Assembly (NCBI RefSeq): GCF_014650055.1 | Contig: NZ_BMUF01000009.1 | Location: forward strand, 1-64,000 | Reading direction: 5' to 3' | Origin: Streptomyces malachitofuscus | Lineage (GTDB): Bacteria; Actinomycetota; Actinomycetes; Streptomycetales; Streptomycetaceae | DNA: 64,000 nt | In this document: positions 50,545 through 59,861 of the stretch, piece by piece | Layout: each line of letters begins with the position of its first letter | Position numbering within the stretch: the first letter of the stretch is position 1 | The notes under the pieces: generated by a model | Seen by the model: the letters and a program-made list of their open reading frames with translations, nothing else | Database searches by the model: none | What the model was told of the DNA's origin: nothing | Made by a program: the position numbers and the translations under genes

Positions 50545-51020
50545 GGACCCGACCTCCGTGCGGCCCGACACCCCACGCCCCCGGCCGGCCGGTCCCGACC
50601 GCACCCCGACGCCCCCGGACACCGGCCGACACCACGCCCAGCCGCCCCGGACGCGCCGCAGGTCCACTCCCCGGGGGCCCGGGTCACGACCTCCGGGCCA
50701 TCCGACACCCCCGGCGGCCCCGACAGGCGCCGAACACCCGGGCCCGACCACCCGCGACCGCACCCGACGAACCCCCGACACCCGCCCGACACCACGCCCA
50801 GCCACCCACCCAGCACACACGCGCCGCAGGTCCACACCCCCCAGGGCCCAGGTCACGACCTCCGGGCCATCCGACACCCCCGGCGGCCCCGACCATCCCC
50901 GGCCAGCCGGTCGCGATCACACCCGCCGGCACCACGCCCAGCGGCCCACCCAGCACGGACGCGCCGCGGGGCCGCTCCCCCCGAGGCCCGGGTCACGGCC
51001 TCCGGGCCGTACGGCGGGCG
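50545..51020. repeat. Degenerate long direct repeats between convergent genes
   Basis: The gap from 50488 to 51083 holds no convincing gene. ACCACGCCCAGC starts at 50631, 50791 and 50931, and each is followed by GCGCCGCAGG or a variant and by a GGTCACGACCTCCGGGCCAT-like block. This gives three imperfect units of about 140-160 bp, plus a partial one before 50630. The units differ by insertions and substitutions, so the array is older than the 58-bp array at 18 kb. It is extremely C-rich on the plus strand. Confidence 0.75.
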
Positions 51021-51083
51021 GGCGGCGGGCGGTGCGGGCCGGGCACGGGGTGGCCCGTGGGCCGCTCAGAGCGGAGGCAGTGG

Positions 51084-52577
51084 TCAGGTGGTGGTTTCCT
51101 CCTCCGGGGCTCGGGCCATCCGGCTGTGGGTGCGGCTGTAGAGGAAGTACACGACGATGCCGACCGCCATCCAGATGCCGAAGCGGACCCACGTCTCGGC
51201 GGGCAGGTTCAGCATCAGCCACAGGGACGCGCAGACCGACACGATCGGCAGGACGGGCACCCACGGGGTGCGGAAGGCGCGGTGCAGGTCGGGCCGGGTC
51301 CTGCGGAGGATGATCACGCTGATGGCGACGATCACGAAGGCGAACAGCGTGCCGATGTTCACCAGCGCGGCCAGCTCGTTCAGCGGGGTGAAGCCCGCGA
51401 GGATCGCGATGGCGACACCGAGCAGGATGGTGGGCCGGTGCGGCGTCCTGAACCGGGGGTGGACCCGGGAGAAGAACCGGGGCAGCAGCCCGTCGCGGCT
51501 CATCGCGAAGAAGACCCGGGTCTGCCCGAGCAGCAGGATCATGCAGACGGTCGTCAGGCCGACGGCGGCCCCGAAGCTGATGAAGCCCGCGAACCAGGGA
51601 TGCCCGGTGGCCTTGAAGGCGTCCGCGAGCGGGGCGTCCACGGACAGTTCGCTGTAGTGCTGCATACCGGTGACGACGATCGACACCAGCACGTACAGCA
51701 CAGTGCAGATGAACAGGGAGCCGAGGATGCCGCGGGGCATGTCGCGCTGCGGGTTCTTGGTCTCCTCGGCGGCCGTGGCGACGATGTCGAAGCCGATGAA
51801 GGCGAAGAACACCACCGAGGCGGCGGTGAAGATGCCCATCACGCCGAAGTTGGCCGGGGCCCAGCCGAACATCAACTGGATGAGCGGCGAATCAAGGCTG
51901 TCCCCGGCGGGCACCGGCTTCGAGTCCGGGATGAACGGGTCGTAGTTGTCGGCGGTGATGAAGAAGGCACCTGCGATGATCACCACGAGGACCACGGTCA
52001 CCTTGATGGCGACGACCAGCGAGGTGACCCGGGCGGACAGCTTCATGCCGAGGACGAGGATGCCGGTGAGCACCAGCACCAGGGCGGCGGCGAGGATGTC
52101 GAACCCGAAGACGTCGGAGCCCTCGCGGCTGCCGAGTGCCGCGGGCATCTCCCAGCCCGCGTTGTCCATGAGCGACTGGATGTAGCCCGACCAGCCGACC
52201 GCCACCACCGCCGTACCGAGTGCGAACTCCAGGACCAGGTCCCAGCCGATGATCCAGGCGGGCAGCTCACCCAGGGAGGCGTACGAGAAGGTGTAGGCGG
52301 AGCCCGCCACCGGGACGGTGGAGGCGAACTCGGCGTAGCAGAGCGCGGCGAGCGCGCAGACGACACCGGCCACCACGAACGCCAGGGCCGTGGCCGGTCC
52401 GGCGTTGTCCTTGGCGACCGTACCGGTGAGGACGAAGATGCCGGTGCCGATGATGACACCGACACCGAAGACGGTCAGATCCAGCGCGGAGAGGGACTTC
52501 TTGAGCGCATGCTCCGGTTCCTCGGTGTCGCGGATGGACTGCTCTACCTTCTTCGTCCGGAAGAGGGGGCTTGTCAC
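51084..52577 (-). CDS. APC-family amino-acid permease
   Basis: 497 residues from the GTG at 52577, just after GGGAGG. The first helix carries the APC substrate motif VGVIIGTGIFVLTG, and 12-13 hydrophobic segments follow, with FFAFIGFDIVATAAEETKNPQRDMP (the conserved loop of cationic amino-acid transporter-like permeases) in the middle. It should import amino acids by proton symport or exchange; the cargo is unknown. Its convergent neighbour is the NYN-like gene across the long repeat block. Confidence 0.9.
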   Translation of the reverse strand: MTSPLFRTKKVEQSIRDTEEPEHALKKSLSALDLTVFGVGVIIGTGIFVLTGTVAKDNAGPATALAFVVAGVVCALAALCYAEFASTVPVAGSAYTFSYASLGELPAWIIGWDLVLEFALGTAVVAVGWSGYIQSLMDNAGWEMPAALGSREGSDVFGFDILAAALVLVLTGILVLGMKLSARVTSLVVAIKVTVVLVVIIAGAFFITADNYDPFIPDSKPVPAGDSLDSPLIQLMFGWAPANFGVMGIFTAASVVFFAFIGFDIVATAAEETKNPQRDMPRGILGSLFICTVLYVLVSIVVTGMQHYSELSVDAPLADAFKATGHPWFAGFISFGAAVGLTTVCMILLLGQTRVFFAMSRDGLLPRFFSRVHPRFRTPHRPTILLGVAIAILAGFTPLNELAALVNIGTLFAFVIVAISVIILRRTRPDLHRAFRTPWVPVLPIVSVCASLWLMLNLPAETWVRFGIWMAVGIVVYFLYSRTHSRMARAPEEETTT

Positions 52578-52661
52578 GGGTACCTCCCACGCTTGTCGTC
52601 CTCGACATGATCGAGAGGGGGCGTAGGTCGTATGCCCCGGCGTGGCCGCCCTCACGCAAAC

Positions 52662-52701
52662 GGGCCGCCCGCGCCACTCTTCACAGTGGCACGGGCGGCC
52701 C
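52662..52701. terminator. Terminator downstream of dxs
   Basis: GGGCCGCCCGCGCCACT pairs with AGTGGCACGGGCGGCCC around a CTTCAC loop (17-bp stem, one C-A mismatch), 24 bp past the dxs stop. Confidence 0.8.
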
Positions 52702-52724
52702 ATCCGGGCGACGCGTGGTGCGGG

Positions 52725-54662
52725 TCAGTCGCGGGCCGGTTGCACCGCGTCGACCGCGTCGGCGGCGGAGCGCTCGGTGGGGAGGCCTTGGAGCTTGGCC
52801 ACCAGGCCGGTGACCTGGCGGGCGATGTCGGGTGCGGTCAGCCCGATCTCGGCCATGACCTCGGCGCGGGAGGCGTGGTCGAGGAAGCGCGGCGGGATGC
52901 CGAAGTCGCGCAGCGGCACGTCCACGCCGGCGTCGCGCAGGGCCTGGGCGATCGTGGAGCCGACACCGCCGACCCGCGAGTTGTCCTCGACGGTGACGAC
53001 GACGCGGTGCTTCTCGGCGAGCGGCGCCATCGCCTCGTCGACGGGCTTGACCCAGCGCGGGTCGACGACGGTGGTGGAGATGCCCTGCCGGTCGAGGAGG
53101 GCGGCGATCTCCAGGCACATCGGGGCGAGCGCTCCCACGGACACCAGCAGCACGTCGGGGGCGTCGGTGCCGGGCTCGCGCAGGACGTCCATGCCGCCGA
53201 CGCGGCCCACGGCGGGCACAGCGGGGCCGACGGCGCCCTTGGAGAAGCGCACCACGGTGGGGGCGTCGTCGACGGCGACGGCCTCGCGCAGCTGGGCGCG
53301 GACCTGGTCGGCGTCGCGCGGGGCGGCCAGCCGCAGCCCGGGGACGACCTGGAGGATCGACATGTCCCACATGCCGTTGTGGGAGGCGCCGTCGGTGCCG
53401 GTGACGCCGGCCCGGTCGAGCACGAAGGTCACGCCGCACCTGTGCAGGGCCACGTCCATGAGCACCTGGTCGAAGGCGCGGTTGAGGAAGGTGGCGTAGA
53501 CGGCGAAGACGGGGTGCACGCCGGCGTGGGCGAGGCCCGCCGCGGAGACGGCGCCGTGCTGCTCGGCGATGCCGACGTCGTAGACCCGGTCGGGGAAGCG
53601 CTTGGCGAACTTGTCCAGGCCGACCGGCTGGAGCATGGCGGCGGTGATGGCGACGACGTCCTCGCGCTCCTCGCCGAGCTTCACCATCTCCTCGCCGAAG
53701 ACGGACGTCCAGTCGGCGCCCGAGGTGGCGATCGGCAGGCCCGTGTCGGGGTGGATCTTGCCGACGGCGTGGAAGCGGTCCGCCTCGTCCTGGAGGGCGG
53801 GCTGGTACCCGCGGCCCTTCTCGGTGAGGCAGTGCACGATCACCGGGCCGTTGAAGCGCTTGGCCCGGGCCAGCGCGGACTCCAGGGCCTCGATGTCGTG
53901 GCCGTCGATGGGGCCGACGTACTTCAGGCCGAGGTCCTCGAACATGCCCTGCGGGGCGATGAAGTCCTTCAGGCCCTTCTTGGCGCCGTGCAGGGTGTCG
54001 AAGAGGGGCTTGCCGACGACCGGGGTGCGCTCCAGGAGGTCCTTGGTGCGGGTCAGGAAGCGCTCGTAGCCGTCGGTGGTGCGCAGGGTCGCGAGGTGGT
54101 TGGCGAGGCCGCCGATGGTGGGCGAGTAGGAGCGCTCGTTGTCGTTGACGACGATGACGAGCGGGCGGTCCTTGGCGTCGGCGATGTTGTTCAGCGCCTC
54201 CCAGGCCATGCCGCCGGTGAGCGCGCCGTCGCCGATGACCGCGACGACGTGGCTGTCGTCCCGCTTCATGATCTGGTTGGCCTTGGCGATGCCGTCGGCC
54301 CAGCCGAGCACGGTGGAGGCGTGGCTGTTCTCGATGACGTCGTGCTCGGACTCGGCCTGCGAGGGGTAGCCGGACAGGCCGCCCTTCATCTTCAGCTTGG
54401 AGAAGTCCTGCCGGCCGGTCAGCAGCTTGTGCACGTAGGACTGGTGGCCGGTGTCCCAGAGCACCTTGTCCTTGGGTGACTCGAAGACCCGGTGCAGGGC
54501 GATGGTGAGCTCCACCACACCGAGGTTGGGGCCGAGGTGGCCGCCGGTCTTGGAGACCGCGTCGACGAGGAAGGTCCGGATCTCCCCGGCCAGCTGGACG
54601 AGCTCCTCCGGGCTGAGCCGGTCCAGATCGCGCGGTCCCCTGATGCGGGTCAGCAGCGGCAC
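52725..54662 (-). CDS. dxs: 1-deoxy-D-xylulose-5-phosphate synthase
   Basis: 645 residues from the GTG at 54662, after AAGGAGG. N-terminal GGHLGPNLGVVELTIALHRVF and DTGHQSYVHKLLTGR, the thiamine-diphosphate motif VIGDGALTGGMAWEALNN, then the pyrimidine-domain FVLDRAGVTGTDGASHNGMWDMS and a C-terminal transketolase domain. It condenses pyruvate and glyceraldehyde 3-phosphate, the first step of the MEP isoprenoid route and of thiamine and pyridoxal supply. It is a single-gene unit with its own terminator. Confidence 0.96.
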   Translation of the reverse strand: MPLLTRIRGPRDLDRLSPEELVQLAGEIRTFLVDAVSKTGGHLGPNLGVVELTIALHRVFESPKDKVLWDTGHQSYVHKLLTGRQDFSKLKMKGGLSGYPSQAESEHDVIENSHASTVLGWADGIAKANQIMKRDDSHVVAVIGDGALTGGMAWEALNNIADAKDRPLVIVVNDNERSYSPTIGGLANHLATLRTTDGYERFLTRTKDLLERTPVVGKPLFDTLHGAKKGLKDFIAPQGMFEDLGLKYVGPIDGHDIEALESALARAKRFNGPVIVHCLTEKGRGYQPALQDEADRFHAVGKIHPDTGLPIATSGADWTSVFGEEMVKLGEEREDVVAITAAMLQPVGLDKFAKRFPDRVYDVGIAEQHGAVSAAGLAHAGVHPVFAVYATFLNRAFDQVLMDVALHRCGVTFVLDRAGVTGTDGASHNGMWDMSILQVVPGLRLAAPRDADQVRAQLREAVAVDDAPTVVRFSKGAVGPAVPAVGRVGGMDVLREPGTDAPDVLLVSVGALAPMCLEIAALLDRQGISTTVVDPRWVKPVDEAMAPLAEKHRVVVTVEDNSRVGGVGSTIAQALRDAGVDVPLRDFGIPPRFLDHASRAEVMAEIGLTAPDIARQVTGLVAKLQGLPTERSAADAVDAVQPARD

Positions 54663-54846
54663 CCGTGCCTCCTTGCAGTAGAGCTGATCGAGCTGTTGCC
54701 GGGCGGGTCGAGTCTAATGTTCCGCTCCGCCGTGACGACTCCGGGCGGTGCGTCGTACATCACCCGATCAGCAGTACCCCGATTGCACCCGCCCCCGACA
54801 TGCCTGTTGCCCGGCACCAATGAGGCACCGGGCAACGGCAACGCCC

Positions 54847-54903
54847 TAGGGGCGCGGGGCTCAATCGATGTGCGGCTCCGCCGCGTGGGCGCGACAAGCC
54901 ACA
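54847..54903 (-). repeat. Dispersed Streptomyces intergenic repeat, copy 2 (inverted)
   Basis: On the minus strand this reads GGCTTGTCGCGCCCACGCGG and continues CGGAGCCGCACATCGAT, matching copy 1 at 31129-31182 in opposite orientation. It fills part of the 261-bp gap between dxs and xylH, downstream of xylH, and ends in CCCCGCGCCCCT, which may pair locally as a terminator. Confidence 0.75.
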
Positions 54904-54923
54904 GCGCACCCGCAGCGGAAGCG

Positions 54924-56216
54924 CTAGGCGCGCCCCGCGGTCTTCTGCGTCTTACGGGTGACCGCGTCGATGACGACGGTCGCCAGCAGCACACCACCGG
55001 TGATCATGTACTGCACCGGCGAGGCGATGCCTTCCAGCGCCAGACCGTAGGTGATCGAGATGATGACCATCACACCGAGCAGCGCGTCCCACGTGCGGCC
55101 GCGACCACCGAAGAGCGACGTACCACCGATGACGGCCGCGGCGATGACGTTCATCAGGAACTCACCGGTACCCGCGCCCTGGTTGGCAGAGGCGATCTTC
55201 GAGGCGACGAACAGACCGCCGATCGCGGCGAAGGTACCGGCGATCGCGAAGACCGAGATCCGGACCATCTCCACGTTGATACCGGCGCGGCGGGACGCCT
55301 CGACGCTGCCGCCGAGCGCGAAGACCTTGCGGCCGTAGGAGGTGCGGCGCAGCACGAAGTCCGTGAGGACCAGGAAGGCCAGGAAGATCACCACGGCCAG
55401 GGGCAGGCCCTTGTACTGGTTGAAGACGATCGCGACGGCGAACGCCAGGACGGCGAGCAGCACGGTCCGCACGATGATCTCGTTCAGCGGGCGGGACGGC
55501 ACACCGGCGGCCTCGCGGCGGCGGTTGTCGAAGAACGCCAGCAGGAAGTACCCCACGGTCGCGACGATCGCCAGGCCGTACGCGGCGGCCACATCGGTGA
55601 AGTAGTAGCTGGTCAGCTTGACGACGATGCCCTCGGAGTCGAGGTTGATCGTGCCGTTGCTGCCCAGGATCTGCAGCATGAAGCCCTGCCAGAACAGCAG
55701 TCCGGCCAGGGTCACGGCGAACGCCGGGACGCCGATGCGGGCGAAGATGAAGCCGTGGATGGCGCCGGCCACCGTGCCGGTGAGGACCGCCAGCACCAGG
55801 GCCAGGATCTCGTTCATCCCGTGGGTCACGCTCAGGACCGCGAAGGTGGCGCCCGCGACACCGCTGACCGAGCCGACCGACAGGTCGATCTCGCCGAGCA
55901 GCAGGACGAAGACGATACCGACGGCGATCATGCCCGTGCCGACCATGGCGACGGACATGTCCGAGAAGTTGCCGGCGGTGAGGAAGTTGGAGTTCAGGCT
56001 GGTGAAGATGGCCCAGATGATCACCAGGCCGACCACGACGGGAATGGAGCCGAGGTCACCGGCCTTCATCTTCCGCTTGAACTCGTTCCAGTAACCCAGG
56101 AAGCCCTGCTCACGGACGAGCAGCCGGGGGTCGACCACGGTGACCGCGGCGGCGGCCGCCTCGGGGTTCTCCACGGCGTGGTCCTCGACGGGGGCGGAGG
56201 TCTTTTCGGTGCTCAC
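54924..56216 (-). CDS. xylH: Xylose-type ABC transporter permease XylH
   Basis: 430 residues from the GTG at 56216, which overlaps the xylG stop by four bases. About ten membrane segments and the RbsC/XylH signatures LLLGEIDLSVGSVSGVAGATFAVL and VIAAAVIGGTSLFGGRGRTWDALLG. It forms the channel of the pentose importer with XylG and XylF. Its position next to a ROK regulator matches what I recall for xylFGH of S. coelicolor. Confidence 0.92.
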   Translation of the reverse strand: MSTEKTSAPVEDHAVENPEAAAAAVTVVDPRLLVREQGFLGYWNEFKRKMKAGDLGSIPVVVGLVIIWAIFTSLNSNFLTAGNFSDMSVAMVGTGMIAVGIVFVLLLGEIDLSVGSVSGVAGATFAVLSVTHGMNEILALVLAVLTGTVAGAIHGFIFARIGVPAFAVTLAGLLFWQGFMLQILGSNGTINLDSEGIVVKLTSYYFTDVAAAYGLAIVATVGYFLLAFFDNRRREAAGVPSRPLNEIIVRTVLLAVLAFAVAIVFNQYKGLPLAVVIFLAFLVLTDFVLRRTSYGRKVFALGGSVEASRRAGINVEMVRISVFAIAGTFAAIGGLFVASKIASANQGAGTGEFLMNVIAAAVIGGTSLFGGRGRTWDALLGVMVIISITYGLALEGIASPVQYMITGGVLLATVVIDAVTRKTQKTAGRA

Positions 56217-56995
56217 TTCTTGATCTCCCCATTGGTGCGCGCCGCACGACGGGTCACGGCGTTGTCCGTGGCGCCCGTGATGGCGGAGATGATCTCTTCC
56301 TGCGAGGTCGACTTGACCTCGAAGACGCCGTTGTTGCGGCCGAGCCGCAGCACGGCGACCTTGTCCGCCACGGCCTTCACATCGGCCATGTTGTGGCTGA
56401 TGAGGATGACCGCGTGACCGCGCTCGCGCAGCCGCTCGACCAGGTCGAGGACCTGGGCGGTCTGCTCGACGCCGAGGGCGGCGGTGGGCTCGTCGAGGAT
56501 CACCAGCTTGGGCTCGCCGAGCATGGACCGGGCGATGGCCACGACCTGGCGCTGTCCTCCGGAGAGGGAGGCGATCGGGATCCGGACGCTGGGGATGCGG
56601 ATCGAGAGGGTGTCGAGGAGCTCGCGGGAGCGGCGCTCCATCTCGACCTCGTCCAGGACACCGCGCCGGCGCAGTTCCCGTCCCAGGTAGAGGTTGCCGA
56701 CGACATCGATGTTGTCGCACAGCGCGAGGTCCTGGTAGACCGTCGCGATGCCCAGGTTCTGGGCGTCGTGCGGCCTGTTGATCTGAACCTTCCGGCCGTC
56801 CCACTCGATGACGCCCTCATCGATGGGATGCACGCCGGCGATCGTCTTGACCAGGGTGGACTTTCCGGCACCGTTGTCGCCCACCAGGGCGACCACCTCA
56901 CCGGCGTGGACCTCAAGCTCTACGTCGGTGAGCGCCTGGACGGCACCGAACCGCTTGGAGACCCCGCGCAACGCCAGCACGGGCGTAGCGGACAC
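56213..56995 (-). CDS. xylG: Sugar ABC transporter ATP-binding protein XylG, single-domain
   Basis: 260 residues from the GTG at 56995; AAGGAG lies 9 nt before it, whereas an ATG three codons earlier directly abuts that site. One ATPase domain: Walker A GDNGAGKSTLVKT, signature SLSGGQRQVVAIARSML, Walker B LVILDEPTAAL and the switch His in ILISHNMADV. Classical XylG/RbsA proteins are about 500 residues with two such domains; this one has a single domain and probably acts as a homodimer. The target sugar is inferred from the operon. Confidence 0.9.
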   Translation of the reverse strand: MSATPVLALRGVSKRFGAVQALTDVELEVHAGEVVALVGDNGAGKSTLVKTIAGVHPIDEGVIEWDGRKVQINRPHDAQNLGIATVYQDLALCDNIDVVGNLYLGRELRRRGVLDEVEMERRSRELLDTLSIRIPSVRIPIASLSGGQRQVVAIARSMLGEPKLVILDEPTAALGVEQTAQVLDLVERLRERGHAVILISHNMADVKAVADKVAVLRLGRNNGVFEVKSTSQEEIISAITGATDNAVTRRAARTNGEIKK

Positions 56996-57185
56996 GTGAA
57001 CCATCTCCTTCGCCGCCTGACCCGGCGGGAGGTTGTGCAGAGAATTTGGGGGGTTGTTCCGTCCGGCGCCCCGCGTAGCTTGCGGGGCTGATGTGTGCGG
57101 GGCGCCGGCGGAAGCGCGTGGCAGTCGTCCCGTCGGGGAGTCCGGGTCACGGACTCCCTCGTCTGTCACGGGACTTGCGGACTGC

Positions 57186-58298
57186 TTACTTGAGGCCGAT
57201 CTTGTCGCAGGCGGCCTTGTACTTGTCCGTGCAGATCTCCTGGACGGTGTAGATGCCGTCCTTGATCACGGTGTCGTTGATGTTCTCCTGGGTCAGCGAC
57301 ACGACCGGGACGAGGACCGACGGCACACCCTTGGTGGTGGGGCTGTCGACCTTGTCCTTGGCGAGGGAGTCCAGCGACTTGCCCTGGGCGAGCAGGACGG
57401 CCATCTCCGCGGCGACGTCCGCCTCCTGCGGGTAGGGCTTGTAGACGCTCATGTACTGCTCACCGGTGACGATGCGCTGCACACCCGCGAGCTCGGCGTC
57501 CTGGCCGGTGACCGGGATGTCGGCGATGCCGGCGGCCTTCAGGGCGGTGATGATGCCGCCCGCCATGCCGTCGTTGGCGGAGTAGACGCCGACGATCTTG
57601 TCCTTGCCGAGGGCGGAGATGGCGCCCTCCATGTTGGCGTTGGCGTTCTCCGGCTTCCACTCCTTGGTGTCGTACTCGCGGCCGACCTTCACCTTGCCGT
57701 CGAGGACGGAGTGCGCGCCCTCCTTGAACATGGCGGCGTTCGGGTCGGTGGAGGAGCCGTTCATCATGACGATCTGGCCGTCCTTGGCCTTGTCGCCCAG
57801 GGCCTTCAGCAGGGCCTCGCCCTGCGTCTTGCCGACCGTCACGTTGTCGAACGAGGTGTAGGCGTCGATCGGGCCCTCGGCGAGGCGGTCGTAGGCGACG
57901 ACCGGGATGCCCTGGTCCTTGGCCTTCTTCACCGAGCCGGCGATGGCCTTGGAGTCCACCGCGTCCACGATGAGCACGTCCACCTTGTTGGTGATCATCG
58001 TGTCGACCTGCTGGTTCTGCAGGCTGGCGTCCTGCTTGGCGTTGGCGTAGACGACCTCGCCCTTGTTGTTCGTGAGCTCCTTGACCTTCTTCTCGATCAA
58101 GGGCTTGTCGAACTTCTCGTACCGCGCGGTCTGGTTCTCCGGCAGGAGCAGACCGACCTTGATGTCATCGCCCTTGGCGGCGGACCCGCCGTTGTCCTTC
58201 TTGTCGCCCGCCTCCTCGGCGCTGCCACAGGCAGCGAGCGAGACGGCCATGGCACCCGCGGCAATGGCGATAGCAGCACGACGCATACGCGTGTTCAT
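57186..58298 (-). CDS. xylF: Xylose-type ABC transporter substrate-binding lipoprotein XylF
   Basis: 370 residues from the ATG at 58298, after GGGAGG. A lipoprotein signal ends in LAAC. The mature protein has the periplasmic-binding fold of the ribose/xylose group: IKVGLLLPENQTARYEKFDKPLIEKKVKEL, IVDAVDSKAIAGSVKKAKDQGIPVVAYDRLA, VGVYSANDGMAGGIITALKAAGI and VTGQDAELAGVQRIVTGEQYMSVYKP. It captures xylose or a related sugar for XylGH. It lies between xylG and rok7B7; the region upstream holds an inverted repeat. Confidence 0.92.
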   Translation of the reverse strand: MNTRMRRAAIAIAAGAMAVSLAACGSAEEAGDKKDNGGSAAKGDDIKVGLLLPENQTARYEKFDKPLIEKKVKELTNNKGEVVYANAKQDASLQNQQVDTMITNKVDVLIVDAVDSKAIAGSVKKAKDQGIPVVAYDRLAEGPIDAYTSFDNVTVGKTQGEALLKALGDKAKDGQIVMMNGSSTDPNAAMFKEGAHSVLDGKVKVGREYDTKEWKPENANANMEGAISALGKDKIVGVYSANDGMAGGIITALKAAGIADIPVTGQDAELAGVQRIVTGEQYMSVYKPYPQEADVAAEMAVLLAQGKSLDSLAKDKVDSPTTKGVPSVLVPVVSLTQENINDTVIKDGIYTVQEICTDKYKAACDKIGLK

Positions 58299-58394
58299 TC
58301 AGAAACCTCCCTGACGAGGCCGCGTCGTTGCGGCCGAGGTGGCTGGAAGTCAACTCGGCCACACGTGCGACGTCAAGAAGTAAATCCTTAACGA

Positions 58395-58412
58395 GATGGC
58401 AACGGTGCCATC
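58395..58412. promoter_or_regulatory. Inverted repeat GATGGCA-ACGG-TGCCATC
   Basis: A perfect 7+7-bp dyad with a 4-nt centre, extendable with one bulge to AACG/CGTT, between the end of rok7B7 and xylF. It may be an operator for xylF (Rok7B7 is the obvious candidate) or a weak terminator for rok7B7. Confidence 0.5.
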
Positions 58413-58418
58413 CGTTCT

Positions 58419-59630
58419 CTAAGTGAAGGCAGGGCCGACGGCGGCGAGTGACCCCGTCGCAGTGCCGTCCAAGAGGGTCGAATCGCCCATCTCGCTCAGT
58501 GCGAGAGCGAGCGCTCCGAGCACCTCCGCACGGCCCCCAAGTGCCCCGGGGAGAACGGACAGTTGACGTGCCGCACTGGGGATCGCATAGCGGCCCACGG
58601 ACTCCCGGATCGGCCCGAGCACGAGCTCGCCGGCCTCGGCGAGATCACCGCCGAGCACCACCCGGCTCGGGTTCAGCAGGTTGCAGAGATTGGCCACTCC
58701 ACTGCCGATGTGGCGACCGACGTCGGCGATCACCCGACGGCAGCCCGGGTCACCGTCCCGTGCCAGCCTGACGACGCCTTCCATCGTCAGATCGGTACCG
58801 TGACTGGGCTGGAGCAGCGGGAGCACATAGCGCGCCGCCGCGAACGTCTCCAGGCAGCCGCGGTTGCCGCAACGGCACACGGGGCCGGATTCATCGAGTG
58901 TAATATGTCCTATTTCGCCCGCGGTGCCGCCCGGGCCGCGATAGATCTTCCCGCTGATCACCAGACCCGCGCCGACGCCGCTGGCGACCTTGATGTACGC
59001 CAGGTCGCGCACGCCCCTGCCGCTGCCCCAGACCATCTCACCGAGGGCGCCCAGGTTGGCGTCGTTGTCCACGTGCACCGGCACGCCGAGCCGCCCCCGC
59101 AGCTCCTCGGCGGGCTTGGTGCCGGTCCAGCCGGGCAGGATCGCGGTCGAGCCCAGCGTGCCGGACTCCACGTCGATCGGGCCGGGCACGCCGAGGCCCA
59201 CCCCGGCGACCTTGGAACGGTCCACCCCGGTCGCCTCGATCAGCCGGCTGACCAGCTGTTCCGCCCGGTCGAAGCCCTGTGTCGAGGAGGCGTCCACGTC
59301 CAGCGGCTCGGACTCCTCGGCCAGCACCTGATGGGCGAGGTTCCCGACCGCGACCCGTAGATGGGTGTGCCCGAAATCGACGCCGATGACGATGCCGGCG
59401 TCCCCGCTCAGCGAGACGCTGCGGGCCCGTCGGCCGCCCGACGAGGTGGGCGTGACCTCGACCGTCCCGCCGTCCTTCAGTTCCCGGACGATGTTGGAGA
59501 CCGTGGCCGCGGACAGGCCGGTGGTCCTCGCGATCTCCGCCTGGGTAAGGGAACCCGCCAGACGTACTGCTCGGACGACCCGCTCCAGGTTGGCTCGGTG
59601 CAGCGACGACTGCGACCCCGGAGTCTCCAT
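58419..59630 (-). CDS. rok7B7: ROK-family regulator Rok7B7
   Basis: 403 residues from the ATG at 59630. An N-terminal winged HTH (NLERVVRAVRLAGSLTQAEIARTTGLSAATVSNIVRELKDGG) is joined to a sugar-kinase-like ROK domain with IVIGVDFGHTHLRVAVGN, VPGPIDVESGTL and the zinc motif GHITLDESGPVCRCGNRGCLE. In S. coelicolor the ROK gene beside xylFGH is rok7B7, a pleiotropic regulator of xylose transport and carbon repression; this position and the HTH-ROK build agree. Effector and binding site are not deducible from sequence. Confidence 0.88.
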   Translation of the reverse strand: METPGSQSSLHRANLERVVRAVRLAGSLTQAEIARTTGLSAATVSNIVRELKDGGTVEVTPTSSGGRRARSVSLSGDAGIVIGVDFGHTHLRVAVGNLAHQVLAEESEPLDVDASSTQGFDRAEQLVSRLIEATGVDRSKVAGVGLGVPGPIDVESGTLGSTAILPGWTGTKPAEELRGRLGVPVHVDNDANLGALGEMVWGSGRGVRDLAYIKVASGVGAGLVISGKIYRGPGGTAGEIGHITLDESGPVCRCGNRGCLETFAAARYVLPLLQPSHGTDLTMEGVVRLARDGDPGCRRVIADVGRHIGSGVANLCNLLNPSRVVLGGDLAEAGELVLGPIRESVGRYAIPSAARQLSVLPGALGGRAEVLGALALALSEMGDSTLLDGTATGSLAAVGPAFT

Positions 59631-59787
59631 TGACTCTCACCCTCATCCCTGGCCCGCGTCACCCTGGGGCGACGGGGCCTTGTACAAGTTATGAACTCCA
59701 AGCTCCGTCGAATCGCCCAGTGACGTCAAGACCTTGACAGAAATCGGTTCCAGGCCGTGTCCACGGCCGGCTACCCGTGGTACGCCG

Positions 59788-59833
59788 CAGGGGTCCGGCC
59801 CCGGAGAGCTGTCTCTCCGGGGCCGGACCCCTG
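59788..59833. terminator. Strong terminator of the ngcEFG operon
   Basis: CAGGGGTCCGGCCCCGGAGAG, loop CTGT, and the exact complement: a perfect 21-bp stem, 28 bp beyond the end of the last transporter gene and upstream of rok7B7. Confidence 0.88.
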
Positions 59834-59861
59834 CGTACGACGGGTGAAGCGGCGGTGGGCG

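Noticed and set aside
50438..50956. Small Gly/Arg-rich frames in the degenerate repeat block
   Set aside because: They follow the repeat composition, have no ribosome sites and differ between units.
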